From positions 1,426,001 through 1,490,000 of the forward strand of contig NZ_VFOZ01000001.1 in assembly GCF_006716425.1 (NCBI RefSeq): a stretch of DNA of 64,000 nucleotides, in the 5' to 3' direction. The translations under genes and the position numbers were made by a program. The notes beneath the pieces were generated by a model that did not search any database, was not told the DNA's origin, and was given only the letters and a program-made list of their open reading frames with translations. Shown here in pieces: positions 52,914-62,123 of the stretch (position 1 is its first letter; each line of letters opens with the position of its first letter). This DNA comes from Actinoallomurus bryophytorum. Lineage in GTDB: Bacteria; Actinomycetota; Actinomycetes; Streptosporangiales; Streptosporangiaceae.

Positions 52914-53770
52914 CGGATGCTAGGGGATCCGTGCCGTTGCCGCGCGATCCGGGTGAACGCCGCGACGTCCAGGGACTCGCCGCGGGCGCTCGGGTCGACG
53001 TCCGCGGCTCGGAGTGTCTCCTCGGCCGCCGCGGGCGATCCCGCCCAGCCCGACAGCGCCGCGCGCAGGGTCTTGCGTCGCTGTGCGAAGGCGGCGTCGA
53101 TCACCGCGAACACCTCTGTACGCGGGACGCCCGACGGTGAGTCGCGCCGGGTGAAGGAGACCAGGCCGGAGTCGACGTTCGGGGCCGGCCAGAACACGGC
53201 GCGGCCGACGTTGCCCACGCGTCGCGTCTGCGCGTACCAGGCCATCTTCACCGACGGCACGCCGTACACCTTGCCGCCGGGGCCGGCGGTGAGCCGGTCG
53301 GCGACCTCGGCCTGCACCATGACCAGTCCGTGCCGCAGCGACGGGAACGTGCTGAGCAGGTGGAGTACGACGGGTACGGCGACGTTGTAGGGCAGGTTCG
53401 CGACCAGCGCGGTCGGTGGCGGGCCGGGGAGTTCGGTCACGCGCAGCGCGTCGGCCCGTACGATCTCGAGCCGGTCGGCGAGGTCCGGGGCGTGCTCGGC
53501 GACGGTCGCCGGCAGCCGTCGCGCCAGCACTTCGTCCACCTCCACCGCGACGACCCGGCTCGCGGCGGGCAGCAGCCCAAGGGTCAGCGAGCCGAGGCCC
53601 GGCCCGACCTCCAGGACCACGTCGCCGGCCTCGACGTCGGCGTCGCGGACGATGCGGCGGACCGTGTTCGCGTCGATGACGAAGTTCTGGCCGAGCGTCT
53701 TGGTCGGGCGCAGGCCCAGGTCCGCGGCGAGCGTGCGGATGTCCGCCGGTCCGAGAAGTCTGATCGCCAC
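52910..53770 (-). CDS. rsmA: 16S rRNA (adenine1518-N6/adenine1519-N6)-dimethyltransferase
   Basis: A GTG at 53770 gives 286 residues beginning [20 protein letters not shown], followed by [22 protein letters not shown] motif [14 protein letters not shown] (near 54) and the catalytic NLPYNVAVP. RsmA (KsgA) dimethylates two adenines in helix 45 of 16S rRNA. Longer in-frame extensions upstream run into the divergent sigma factor gene and are rejected. Confidence 0.95.
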   Translation of the reverse strand: MAIRLLGPADIRTLAADLGLRPTKTLGQNFVIDANTVRRIVRDADVEAGDVVLEVGPGLGSLTLGLLPAASRVVAVEVDEVLARRLPATVAEHAPDLADRLEIVRADALRVTELPGPPPTALVANLPYNVAVPVVLHLLSTFPSLRHGLVMVQAEVADRLTAGPGGKVYGVPSVKMAWYAQTRRVGNVGRAVFWPAPNVDSGLVSFTRRDSPSGVPRTEVFAVIDAAFAQRRKTLRAALSGWAGSPAAAEETLRAADVDPSARGESLDVAAFTRIARQRHGSPSIR

Positions 53771-53836
53771 ATACTTAGTGTCCCGTACGTGCAACGGTTC
53801 CGGAGCCGCGCCCGTCCCCGTACCGAGGAGGGTGCC

Positions 53837-54340
53837 TTGAGTGAAGTAATGAGCTTCGAAGAGTTCGTCGGTGCACGGGCCGACGCGCTGATGCGCTATG
53901 CCTATGTGCTGACCGGCAACCCGGATGACGCGGCCGACCTGCTGCAGGAGTCGCTGGTACGGGTGCGGGGCGCGTGGCACGGGGTCATCAACAAGCGCGA
54001 GCCGGAGGGTTATGTCCGGACGACCATGGCCCGGCTGCACATCAGCGTCTGGCGGAGCAGGCGTCGCGAGCGCCTGGTTCCCGAGCCACCCGAACGCGGT
54101 TATCAGGACGAGGCGTTCGCACGCGCGGACGGGGACGACGGCCTGTGGCTCGCCCTCGTCGGGCTGCCCCGCAAGCAGCGTGCCGTACTGGTCCTTCGCT
54201 ACTACGAATCGCTGACCGACGCGGAGATCGCCGACGTGCTCGGCATCTCACGCGGCACGGTCCGCAGTCAGGCCTCGCGCGCGCTCGAGAAGCTGCGCAC
54301 GACCTGGCGCCCGTCCGTGACGAATGGAAGTGTGCGATGA
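53837..54340 (+). CDS. SigE-family ECF RNA polymerase sigma factor
   Basis: A TTG at 53837 sits five bases after GAGGAGG; an ATG four codons later has no suitable site. The 167-residue product has region 2 ([33 protein letters not shown]) and region 4 ([40 protein letters not shown]). The small SigE family of actinobacteria is often paired with a membrane partner, as here. The downstream gene overlaps by four bases. Confidence 0.88.
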   Translation: MSEVMSFEEFVGARADALMRYAYVLTGNPDDAADLLQESLVRVRGAWHGVINKREPEGYVRTTMARLHISVWRSRRRERLVPEPPERGYQDEAFARADGDDGLWLALVGLPRKQRAVLVLRYYESLTDAEIADVLGISRGTVRSQASRALEKLRTTWRPSVTNGSVR

Positions 54341-55545
54341 CCGAAGAACTGGAGACCGCCCTCGCCCGGACGTTCAAGAACGCGGCCGAACGCGCCCCGA
54401 AGGCACCGCTGGGCATCGGGCTGGAGCCGCGCACCCGGCGCGCGCCCCGGGGGTACTCCCGGATGGCACTGACCGCCGCCGCCGTCGCCGTGGCCGTCGG
54501 TGGCGCCACCCTCGGCGGCCGTACGCTGCTGTCCGGCGCACACTCGTCCGGTACGACCGCCAGGCACCCGTCGGCGGCGGCATCGCCCGCGCTGCACCGC
54601 CCGAAGAAGGCCAAGGTGCCGCCGATCCAGCAGGTGTGGCCGAAGGCGGCTCACCAGATACCGGACACCCTTCCGAACGGCCACGCCTTCCGCCCGGAGG
54701 CTTTCGTCGACGACCACACGCTTCTCGTCTCCACCGAGTCGAGTTTCGAGAAGTCCAACGCCCTGTACGCCTACGACCTGCGAACCCACCACACCAGGCT
54801 GATCACGCAGGTCGTCACCCCGCCGAAGACGAAGATGTTCGCCTCGAACATCACCGTCGGTGACGGGTACGCCGGCTGGGCTCTGGCCGGCGACTACGGC
54901 ACCGAGATCTGGGCCGCCCCCCTCACCGGGGGACAGGCGCATCTCGTCACCAGGACGAACACCCGTCCGCCCTCTCAGCTGACGATCTCCGGCGGAAAGG
55001 CGATCTGGTCGGCCCACGTCACCGGCGGCGTCTATCAGGCTCCCATCGGTGGTGGCGCGGCACATGAGGTGCCCGGCAGCCGTTCGATGTACATCCTCGC
55101 CTGGCCGTGGATCGGCTCCCCGCCCGGCCAGGTGGCTTCGCCGAAGAAAGGTGTCGTGTTCGCGAAGATCAAGAACGTGCTGACCGGCGAGACCAGATCG
55201 GCCACGCTCACCGACCAGGCGTCCTGGAAGTGTGGTCTGACATGGTGCACCGGGGAGGGGCCGAACTTCGTCACCGAGGTGCAGCGACGTGACGGCAGCG
55301 GACGCCAGGCGATCCCCTCGGGGGACTCGACCTCGGCGATCCCCCCCATCCTGGACAGGTTCGTCATCACGTTCCCGTCCGGCGGGACCATCGCGGTCTA
55401 CGACCTGCGGACCGGGCGGATCGGCGACCTGCGGACCAGTCCACGCAAGAACAACGCGTACCTCGTGCCGCAGGACCCGGCGAACCGGCTCTACACCGCG
55501 TTTACGGCCGGCGGATACGTGGTCGTCGATCTTGGTGCGATCTGA
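54337..55545 (+). CDS. Membrane-anchored partner of the SigE-family sigma factor
   Basis: The ATG overlaps the sigma stop (ATGA). The 402-residue protein has a short cytoplasmic N-terminus ([20 protein letters not shown]), one membrane helix near residues 44-62, a linker, and an extracytoplasmic domain of beta-rich blades (AFVDDHTLLVSTE, GDGYAGWALAGDYG, ISGGKAIWSAHVTGG) ending in YVVVDLGAI, suggesting a propeller. No HxxxCxxC anti-sigma zinc motif is present. A sensor or anti-sigma role is inferred from gene order. Confidence 0.65.
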   Translation: MTEELETALARTFKNAAERAPKAPLGIGLEPRTRRAPRGYSRMALTAAAVAVAVGGATLGGRTLLSGAHSSGTTARHPSAAASPALHRPKKAKVPPIQQVWPKAAHQIPDTLPNGHAFRPEAFVDDHTLLVSTESSFEKSNALYAYDLRTHHTRLITQVVTPPKTKMFASNITVGDGYAGWALAGDYGTEIWAAPLTGGQAHLVTRTNTRPPSQLTISGGKAIWSAHVTGGVYQAPIGGGAAHEVPGSRSMYILAWPWIGSPPGQVASPKKGVVFAKIKNVLTGETRSATLTDQASWKCGLTWCTGEGPNFVTEVQRRDGSGRQAIPSGDSTSAIPPILDRFVITFPSGGTIAVYDLRTGRIGDLRTSPRKNNAYLVPQDPANRLYTAFTAGGYVVVDLGAI

Positions 55546-55659
55546 CCGGTCGTCGCTCGTGGCGCTGTGAATCGGGGCCGTCACGATCAGTACCGGCGCC
55601 CTCAACTGGGTAATTACGCGTTAACTCGACCAGTGCAGGCAGGGGACCAGGGGGGAACG

Positions 55660-56319
55660 GTGCGGCGTCATCGCTTGTCGGTGCTACTCCCCTTAGGAGC
55701 CGGAGTCGCTCTTTTGCCGGCATTTTCCCTGCCGGTCGGAGCGCAGGCCGGAACGGATGGGCACCACGCGAGGACGGCGGAGACGGCAGGCCGAGCCGGG
55801 CCGGGCCGGATGAGGGCCACCACGGGATCCACCGCCGTGACGTTCCGCATCCTCGGACCGAGGCCACCGGCCACCACTCCGGACCTCGACGACGGAACCG
55901 GCGGGGGCCCGTCGTCGTCCGCCGAGTCGGACGGCGACGGTTCGGTCGCCCTGGACACCGACGACGACGGGCACGGCTCCTCCTGGTCCGGATCCTCCGG
56001 CGGGCACCGGTCTCATGGATCCGGCCGCCACGCCCGTCACGGGTCCGGCCGCCACGCCCGTCACGGGTCCGCCCGCTACCGCCACCATGGTCGAACCGCC
56101 CGCCGTCCGGTCGCCCGCAGCGCCGGTACGCGGCACCGGGCCGCGCTCTCGGGTCCTCGGCGAGGCTGGCTGCCGTTCACCGGTGACGACATCAGGTCGA
56201 CAGCGGTGGCCGGAGCGGCGGCGGTTCTGGTCGGCACCGCCGCACTGTTGCTCACACGGGTACGGCGGAGGCGGCCGGCGGTCACCAGGGGCCGAAGACG
56301 CGCTCTCCGGTCCGGCTGA
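55660..56319 (+). CDS. LPFTG-anchored surface protein with His-rich repeats
   Basis: A GTG at 55660 with GGGGG upstream begins a 219-residue protein: signal peptide (LSVLLPLGAGVALLPAFSLP), an acidic/Ser-Gly stretch, three near-identical His/Gly/Arg units (GRHARHGS twice, then ARYRHHG) encoded by 24-base tandem repeats, then the sortase motif LPFTG (171-175), a membrane helix and a basic tail. It should be covalently attached to the cell wall; the His clusters may bind metal ions. It overlaps the convergent tatD gene by 38 bases. Confidence 0.65.
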   Translation: MRRHRLSVLLPLGAGVALLPAFSLPVGAQAGTDGHHARTAETAGRAGPGRMRATTGSTAVTFRILGPRPPATTPDLDDGTGGGPSSSAESDGDGSVALDTDDDGHGSSWSGSSGGHRSHGSGRHARHGSGRHARHGSARYRHHGRTARRPVARSAGTRHRAALSGPRRGWLPFTGDDIRSTAVAGAAAVLVGTAALLLTRVRRRRPAVTRGRRRALRSG

Positions 56320-57094
56320 TCGTGGCGCACAGCTCACCGAGGTCGATGTTCTTGACCTCCGCGAGGCAGCGGGCGGTCAGCGGCACGAGGTAGGGCGCGT
56401 TCGGCCGCCCGCGGTACGGCATCGGCGTGAGGTAGGGAGCGTCGGTCTCCACCAGCAGGAGCTCCGTAGGCGCGACCTCGGCCGCCTCGCGCAGGTCGCC
56501 GGCGTTCTTGAAGGTGACGTTGCCCGCGAAGCTCATGACATAGCCGCGGTCGGCGCAGATCTTGGCCATCTCCCGGTCCCCGGAGAAGCAGTGGAACACC
56601 ACCTTGTCCGGCGGGCCCTCCTCGGCCAGGATGCGCAGCACGTCGTCGTGGGCGTCGCGGTCGTGGATGACCAGGGCCTTGCCGGTGCGCTTGGCGATGT
56701 CGATGTGCGCGCGGAACGACCGGTGCTGGTCGCCGGCCTCCGCCCAGTCGCGGTAGTAGTCGAGCCCGGTCTCCCCGACGGCCCGTACGTGCGGCAGGGC
56801 GGCGAGCGAGGCGATCTCGTCCAGGACCTCGTCGGTGGCGTTGCCCGCGTCGTTCGGGTGGATCGCGACCGCGGCGTAGACGTCGTCATGCGCGGCGGCC
56901 GCCTCGGCGCACCACCGTGACGAGGCCAGGTCGTACCCGACGGTCACCGCCCGGCGGATGCCGACGGCCTGCCCGGCGGCCAGGACCTCCGGGACCGGGG
57001 TCTTGATGATGTCGAGGTGGCAGTGGCTGTCGAAGACCTCGGCCGGCAGCGGCTCGGGAGGCGGCGGCGCCGCCTCCCGCTCCTTGCTGCTCAC
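56282..57094 (-). CDS. tatD: TatD-family metal-dependent hydrolase
   Basis: A GTG at 57094 follows AAGGAGG. The 270-residue TIM-barrel protein has VFDSHCHLDII (metal-binding H-x-H), AVGETGLDYYRDW, KALVIHDRDAHDDVL and a C-terminal VETDAPYLTPMPYRGRPN, all TatD signatures. TatD proteins are 3'-5' DNA exonucleases linked to repair. It follows metG in the conserved order. Confidence 0.93.
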   Translation of the reverse strand: MSSKEREAAPPPPEPLPAEVFDSHCHLDIIKTPVPEVLAAGQAVGIRRAVTVGYDLASSRWCAEAAAAHDDVYAAVAIHPNDAGNATDEVLDEIASLAALPHVRAVGETGLDYYRDWAEAGDQHRSFRAHIDIAKRTGKALVIHDRDAHDDVLRILAEEGPPDKVVFHCFSGDREMAKICADRGYVMSFAGNVTFKNAGDLREAAEVAPTELLLVETDAPYLTPMPYRGRPNAPYLVPLTARCLAEVKNIDLGELCATISRTGERVFGPW

Positions 57095-57150
57095 GAGACC
57101 TCCTTCGTCGGCCAAGCGAGCAACGCTGCTGTGCTTATCGGTTCACTCAC
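57091..57150 (-). CDS. Possible 19-residue leader ORF coupled to tatD
   Basis: A GTG at 57150, ten bases after the metG stop, opens a 19-codon frame beginning VSEPISTAALLAW. Its TGA overlaps the tatD GTG, and the AAGGAGG inside it is the tatD ribosome-binding site. The unit resembles the repeats before glmU (both end GACGAAGGAGG-x-CTC-x-TGAGC). Translation is not proven. Confidence 0.3.
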   Translation of the reverse strand: MSEPISTAALLAWPTKEVS

Positions 57151-57159
57151 TTCGTTCGC

Positions 57160-58950
57160 TCACGTCTGCTCGAGCCGGGCCAGCTCCTCGTCGACGACCG
57201 AGGGGTCGAGCTTGGTGAAGAGCGGTTTCGGCGGTGCGAGCGGGACACCAGGGGTGATCGGCTGGGACTCCCAGCGCGCCGCCGTGTCGTACGCGCCGGT
57301 CAGCACCTGGTAGCCGGTGCCGCCCTCCTCGTCGACATCCTGGATCTCCGGCATGCCGCTCCACTCGCCCTCGCCACCGAGCATCTTGTGCACCTTGTCG
57401 GAGGAGTTCGGCAGGAACGGCGTCATCAGCGACTTGGCGTCGTCGATGAGCTGCAGCGCGACGTGCAGGATGGTCTTCATCCGCTCCGGGTCCTCGGTGC
57501 GGAGCTTCCACGGCGCCTCGTCGGACAGGTACTTGTTGGCCTCGGCGATGGTCCGCATGGTCTCGCTGACGGCGTTCTTGAACCGCGACCGCGACAGCTC
57601 CGCGCCGACCGCGTCGAAGGCCTTGCGCGAGCGCTCCATGATCGCCCGATCGCGGTCGGTCAGGTCGCCCGCGGCCGGGATCTCCCCGATGTTCTTGGCC
57701 GCGAACGAGACCGACCGGTTGACCAGGTTTCCCCACGCGGCGACGAGCTCGTCGTTGTTGCGGCGGACGAACTCCGACCAGGTGAAGTCGGTGTCCTGGT
57801 TCTCCGGGCCGGCCACCGCGATGTAGTAGCGCAGCGCGTCGACGTCGTAGCGCTCCAGGAAGTCGCGTACGTAGATCACGACCTGCCGTGACGAGGAGAA
57901 CTTGCGTCCCTCCATCGTCAGGAACTCCGAGGAGACGATCTCGTTGGGCAGGTCCAGCTTGCCGAGCGAATTCGGCCGGCCGCCCTTGTCGCCCTCCCCG
58001 TTGTAGCCGAGCAGCATCGCCGGCCAGATCTCCGAGTGGAAGACGATGTTGTCCTTGCCCATGAAGTAGTAGGACTCGGCGTCGGGGTTCTGCCACCACG
58101 CGCGCCACGCGTCCGGGTCACCGGAGCGCTTGGCCCACTCGACGGAGGCGGACAGGTAGCCGATGACGGCGTCGAACCAGACGTAGAGCCGCTTGTCGGG
58201 CCGGTCGATCCAGCCCGGCAGCGGCACCGGCACGCCCCAGTCGAGGTCGCGGCTGATCGGCCGCGGCTGCATGTCATCGAGGAGGTTGCGGGTGAACTTG
58301 TAGACGTTCGGCCGCCACAGCCCCTCCTTGCTCTGCAGCCAGGAGCCGAGAGTCTCGGAAAAGGCCGGCAGGTCGAGGAAGAAGTGCTCGGTCTCGACGA
58401 ACTCCGGCGCCTCGCCGTTGATGCGGCTCCGGGGGTTGATCAGGTCGATCGGGTCGAGCTGGTTGCCGCAGTTGTCACACTGGTCGCCGCGCGCACTGTC
58501 GTACCCGCAGATCGGGCAGGTGCCCTCGATGTAGCGGTCGGGCAGCGTACGGCCGGTGGACGGCGAGATCGCGCCCATCGTGGTCTTCTCGAAGACGTAG
58601 CCGTTGGCGTGCAGGCCCTTGAAGATCTCCTGGGCGACGCCGTAGTGGTTGCGCGTCGTCGTCCGGGTGAACAGGTCATAGGACATGCCGAGGCCGTGGA
58701 GGTCCTGGCCGATCACCTTGTTGTAGCGGTCGGCGAGCTCGCGGGCGCTCACGCCCTCCTTGTCGGCCTGCACCTGGATGGGCGTGCCGTGCTCGTCGGT
58801 GCCGCTGACCATCAGGACCTTGTTTCCTGCCATCCGCTGGTAGCGACTGAACATGTCGCAGGGCAGCGCGAAGCCGGAGACGTGCCCGATGTGGCGGGGC
58901 CCGTTGGCGTACGGCCAGGCGGGCGCGGTCAGGATGTGGCGGCTGGACAT
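57160..58950 (-). CDS. metG: Methionine-tRNA ligase
   Basis: The ATG at 58950 ([20 protein letters not shown]) gives 596 residues. The class I signature HIGH is in [10 protein letters not shown], the zinc knuckle reads [18 protein letters not shown], and the KMSKS loop appears as GRKFSSSRQ. It charges tRNA-Met. It heads the conserved metG-tatD pair. Confidence 0.95.
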   Translation of the reverse strand: MSSRHILTAPAWPYANGPRHIGHVSGFALPCDMFSRYQRMAGNKVLMVSGTDEHGTPIQVQADKEGVSARELADRYNKVIGQDLHGLGMSYDLFTRTTTRNHYGVAQEIFKGLHANGYVFEKTTMGAISPSTGRTLPDRYIEGTCPICGYDSARGDQCDNCGNQLDPIDLINPRSRINGEAPEFVETEHFFLDLPAFSETLGSWLQSKEGLWRPNVYKFTRNLLDDMQPRPISRDLDWGVPVPLPGWIDRPDKRLYVWFDAVIGYLSASVEWAKRSGDPDAWRAWWQNPDAESYYFMGKDNIVFHSEIWPAMLLGYNGEGDKGGRPNSLGKLDLPNEIVSSEFLTMEGRKFSSSRQVVIYVRDFLERYDVDALRYYIAVAGPENQDTDFTWSEFVRRNNDELVAAWGNLVNRSVSFAAKNIGEIPAAGDLTDRDRAIMERSRKAFDAVGAELSRSRFKNAVSETMRTIAEANKYLSDEAPWKLRTEDPERMKTILHVALQLIDDAKSLMTPFLPNSSDKVHKMLGGEGEWSGMPEIQDVDEEGGTGYQVLTGAYDTAARWESQPITPGVPLAPPKPLFTKLDPSVVDEELARLEQT

Positions 58951-59020
58951 GCCCCTAAGACTAGAGGCCGCGCCCTCATGCCTCACGCCGATATCCGATC
59001 CGCCCGCCCGGCACGCCGGT

Positions 59021-59914
59021 TCAGGCCGCGACGCGAGCCGCTTCGGCCTCGGCCATCGCGAGGGCGAAGTCCCTTGTCGACAGCCACAACTTGTAGATGA
59101 TCGCGATCTCGAAGACCAGCATGAGCAGGCCCGCCGTGACCGTCACCGGAATGATCGCGTCGCACAGCGGGCCGATGATGAACACGGCCATCTGGAACTC
59201 GATCCCGCTGACCAGGTGCGCACGGACCCGGCGCTGGGCCAGCCAGTCGCGGATCCGCAGGTACCACGGGAAGCGCGTACGGAAACCCTGATGAAGGTCG
59301 ACCACCGGCGCCGAGGGAGCCGGCTGATGCATGTCCTGGTCCGCCTCGTCGGGGTGGATGGGCAGCACCTGCTGGATGAGCCGTTCGTCGGCCATCGGCC
59401 CGCGGGCCTCCCGTAGCCGGGCGCGCATCTCCCGACGTGCGGCGGCCACCTTCAGTGCGTCCAGGTAGCGGAGCATGTCCAGGAAGACGACCCCGATTCC
59501 CAGCCCCAGGTAGATCGGGCGGCCGGTGGCCTCGAACTGGCCGGCCGTCAGCGCGACCGCGCAGATCAGGACCCGTACGCGGTCGAAGACGTAGTCGAGC
59601 CAGCTGCCGAACACCGTGCCGGTCCCCTTGAGCCGGGCGACCTTCCCGTCCATGCAGTCGAGGACGAAGCTCAGGTGGTAGAGCACGGCTCCGGCGACGA
59701 GCCACCTCCAGTCGGCCTCCCAGAAGCACCAGGCCGCTCCCAGCCCGAGCACGAGCGCCCCGCTCGACAGGCCGTTGGGGCTCAGCGACGTGCGGTTCGC
59801 GGTGATCTTCACGAGCCGGCCGGCGAGCGGGTCGACGAGCAGGACCGTCCACCAGGCGTCACGGCCCTTGTACGTGGACCGGACGTCGTCCATCGTGAAT
59901 CGCGTGGTCACCAT
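59021..59914 (-). CDS. CDP-alcohol phosphatidyltransferase family protein
   Basis: The 297-residue membrane protein has five or six helices and the exact family signature: [12 protein letters not shown], then [10 protein letters not shown], supplying the four catalytic Asp residues that bind metal and CDP-alcohol. The N-terminal 45 residues and a hydrophilic loop of about 60 residues are additions to the minimal fold. It forms a phospholipid or glycophospholipid by displacing CMP. The alcohol acceptor is unknown. Confidence 0.88.
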   Translation of the reverse strand: MVTTRFTMDDVRSTYKGRDAWWTVLLVDPLAGRLVKITANRTSLSPNGLSSGALVLGLGAAWCFWEADWRWLVAGAVLYHLSFVLDCMDGKVARLKGTGTVFGSWLDYVFDRVRVLICAVALTAGQFEATGRPIYLGLGIGVVFLDMLRYLDALKVAAARREMRARLREARGPMADERLIQQVLPIHPDEADQDMHQPAPSAPVVDLHQGFRTRFPWYLRIRDWLAQRRVRAHLVSGIEFQMAVFIIGPLCDAIIPVTVTAGLLMLVFEIAIIYKLWLSTRDFALAMAEAEAARVAA

Positions 59915-59917
59915 GCC

Positions 59918-60025
59918 TCATTCATTGTCGTAGTACTCATCGAGCGCGTGACTGTCGTCACCGGCGTGCAGGTCCGCGTCAGGATCCAGGAGTTCTGCGA
60001 GTTGCCCGAGCAGAGCTTTCAGCAT
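59918..60025 (-). CDS. Possible 35-residue acidic peptide
   Basis: An ATG at 60025 with GGTGG upstream opens a 35-codon frame ending three bases before the CDP-alcohol transferase start. The product starts with an amphipathic helix (MLKALLGQLAELLDPDADLH) and has a very acidic C-terminus ending YYDNE. Tight spacing suggests co-translation. It is too short to assign to a family and could be a chance frame. Confidence 0.45.
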   Translation of the reverse strand: MLKALLGQLAELLDPDADLHAGDDSHALDEYYDNE

Positions 60026-60240
60026 CGAGACCACCAATCAGATTCGTCACGGCACACACCCTTACTTCGCTCTTCGGCCAATTCGGGTTCCCGCCTTCAG
60101 AAGGCGTTCGTGCCTCCTCGCTAGAGGGACGGGCGCGACGCCGGAACCGCTGCACGCTCGGCCGGAATTTCTGGATCTCGGGTACCCGCCCCTTCAGACG
60201 CTTGCGAACCGCCTTCGCTATGCCTCTTTCTCACGAGAAA
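60026..60240. other. Spacer without a supported gene
   Basis: On the minus strand one frame stays open for about 80 codons and gives a basic product (KAVRKRLKGRVPEIQKF), but only an internal GTG could start it and no ribosome-binding site is seen. Otherwise nothing is recognisable. Confidence 0.35.
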
Positions 60241-60266
60241 CCGGGCCTTCTCGTGAGAAGGCCCGG
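60241..60266. terminator. Strong hairpin, probably a terminator for the 60311-61998 run
   Basis: CCGGGCCTT and AAGGCCCGG pair around an 8-base loop. The loop also pairs with sequence just upstream (TTCTCACGAGAA with TTCTCGTGAGAA), so two mutually exclusive hairpins are possible. Confidence 0.65.
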
Positions 60267-60310
60267 CTTCGTGGGGGTCGCCGCTGCGCCGCCCGGCGCC
60301 TGGGCAGGAC

Positions 60311-61444
60311 CTAGGAACGCCGTCCGGCCTGGTCCGTCACGGCGTAGGCGGCGCGCGCCTTCGACTGCACGTTGCCTACGGGATCGGACGGCGGCGCGCT
60401 CGACGGCGGTGGCATGAGCCGCGTTCCCGGGTGCTTGCCTCCCCCGACGTACCCGCGGACCGAACGCGTCGGCCGCACCCACGGCACGGTCCGGGTGACC
60501 ACGGTGCGGGTGCCCAGATAACGGTACGAGTGCGGATCGAGGATGATCTGGCTGAGGAGGCCCACCCGTACGGACTCGCGGCCGACGGCAAGGCCGTGCC
60601 GGCCCATGGCGTCCACGACGTTCTGCTCGGTGCGCACCCCTGGGATCTTCGCCGCGGCACGGTAGACCGCCGCCTGCAACCGGTGCGGCACGGGCACCTC
60701 GGTGTCCAAGATGGCCGTGAGGTGCCGGAACGTCCAGTCGTCGCGATCCTCGTCGGTCCAGGGGGCGCCCAGCTTCACCTCGCGCGGCCGGTCGACGGTG
60801 TCGACCTTGTGCTGGATCTGCGCGAGAAGCGCGTCCGGGTCGGCCGGCATGGCCCTGAGGTCGGCGTACTCCTGAGCCGGCGTACGGTCGTCGCCCTCCT
60901 TCGACGGGTCGATGGTGATGAAGTTCAGCCGTGACGGGCTGAGGACGTGAGCCATCGACGCGAACCTGCGGCCGTCGAAACGGGTCCAGGTCTCCAGGGG
61001 CGGCTGCCGGACGGCCTTGGTCCCGGGCCCCGAGTCCGCGAACACCGTCTTCACGTACAGCCACTGGTGCGGGAGCGGCCGTACGTCATGCCCCTTCTCC
61101 ACCACGCTCGCGGCGCGGTTCAGTTCCTGGACCACCGCCGCGTTCTCTATCGCGGCCTGCGGCGGGCCGGCCGGCCGCGGCGTCCGGCCGCCGACGGCGT
61201 ACGCCGTCGCTCCCAGGCCGATCGCGACCGCGGCGGTGCCGGCGAGGAGCAGCAACGCTCGCCGGTGACGTACGGGCGTGACCTTACGGTCGCTGTGGCG
61301 GGGCGCGCGGGCCTCGGCGGTGATGTGCGCGATGTCCGCGTTGCGCCGGCGCCGATACGCGTCCTCGGCCATGCGGCCGACCTCGGCCGCGAGTGTGTTC
61401 GAGGGGTCCATCTCGGCTCCCGCCTTCGCGTGCTGAGGGGTCAT
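60311..61444 (-). CDS. CU044_5270-type membrane protein, partner of an ECF sigma factor
   Basis: The ATG overlaps the sigma stop (ATGA). The 377-residue protein has a cytoplasmic N-terminus (AEVGRMAEDAYRRRR), one membrane helix near residue 72 (ALLLLAGTAAVAIGLGATAY) and an extracytoplasmic domain with HQWLYVKTVFADSG, then PVPHRLQAAVYRAAAKIPGV and late paired strands. This matches a broad actinobacterial family regularly encoded after sigma factors. A regulatory, envelope-sensing role is likely. Confidence 0.75.
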   Translation of the reverse strand: MTPQHAKAGAEMDPSNTLAAEVGRMAEDAYRRRRNADIAHITAEARAPRHSDRKVTPVRHRRALLLLAGTAAVAIGLGATAYAVGGRTPRPAGPPQAAIENAAVVQELNRAASVVEKGHDVRPLPHQWLYVKTVFADSGPGTKAVRQPPLETWTRFDGRRFASMAHVLSPSRLNFITIDPSKEGDDRTPAQEYADLRAMPADPDALLAQIQHKVDTVDRPREVKLGAPWTDEDRDDWTFRHLTAILDTEVPVPHRLQAAVYRAAAKIPGVRTEQNVVDAMGRHGLAVGRESVRVGLLSQIILDPHSYRYLGTRTVVTRTVPWVRPTRSVRGYVGGGKHPGTRLMPPPSSAPPSDPVGNVQSKARAAYAVTDQAGRRS

Positions 61445-61998
61445 CGGGTCTCCTCTCGTGCCATGGCGACGCGCCGGCCGCGGTCCGCCGGAGCCGATGG
61501 CGCGGCATAGGCGTGCAGCGTCTTCACGAGCCGCTTGCGGGCTCGGTGCACCCGTACGGTGAAGGTCGTCGCCGTACATCCGATGACCCGTGCCGCCTCG
61601 CGGGGCGACAGGCCGTACCAGGTCGTCAGCACGATGGCCTCGACGTCCTTCTCGGTCAGCGCCGACAGCGCCGCCTTCGCCGCGTCGCGTTCCACGACAC
61701 GCTCGGCGACGTCGGGACCGGCCAGGTCGTCCGTCGTCGTGGCCGCGGTGATCCGGTCGGCCAGCACCTGCCGGCGGCGTCCGGAGTGGTACTGCTTGTA
61801 GACCAGGTTCCGCGCCACGCCGAGCAGCCACGGCAGCACCGGGTCCGGCAGGTCGTCCAGCCGTCTCCAGGCCACAAGGAACGTCTCGCTGACCACGTCC
61901 TCCGCGGCGTCCTGCTCGGCACGCAGCAGGACGTAGCCCAGCACGCTCCGATAATGGCGGTCATAGAGGACCGTGAATCGTTCGACGGGATCGATCAC
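61441..61998 (-). CDS. ECF RNA polymerase sigma factor
   Basis: The 185-residue protein has region 2 (FTVLYDRHYRSVLGYVLLRA, EDVVSETFLVAWRRLDDLP) and region 4 (LTEKDVEAIVLTTWYGLSPR, EAARVIGCTATTFTVRVHRA). It is translationally coupled to the membrane protein downstream, which probably controls it. Confidence 0.88.
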   Translation of the reverse strand: MIDPVERFTVLYDRHYRSVLGYVLLRAEQDAAEDVVSETFLVAWRRLDDLPDPVLPWLLGVARNLVYKQYHSGRRRQVLADRITAATTTDDLAGPDVAERVVERDAAKAALSALTEKDVEAIVLTTWYGLSPREAARVIGCTATTFTVRVHRARKRLVKTLHAYAAPSAPADRGRRVAMAREETR

Positions 61999-62085
61999 GC
62001 CTGTGTCCTTCGGTCGATTCGGGGCGACGCGAAGAAGTCCCTCCGGCGGGACGCCCGATTACATCGGGCCCGGAGAAAGAAGAAA

Positions 62086-62109
62086 GGGCCCCGGCGTTCG
62101 CCGGGGCCC
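62086..62109 (-). terminator. Hairpin terminator after the GT2 gene
   Basis: GGGCCCCGGCG and CGCCGGGGCCC pair around two bases, followed on the minus strand by TTTCTTCTTTC. It lies 15 bases after the GT2 stop. Confidence 0.8.
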
Positions 62110-62123
62110 CCTCGCACGCGGTG

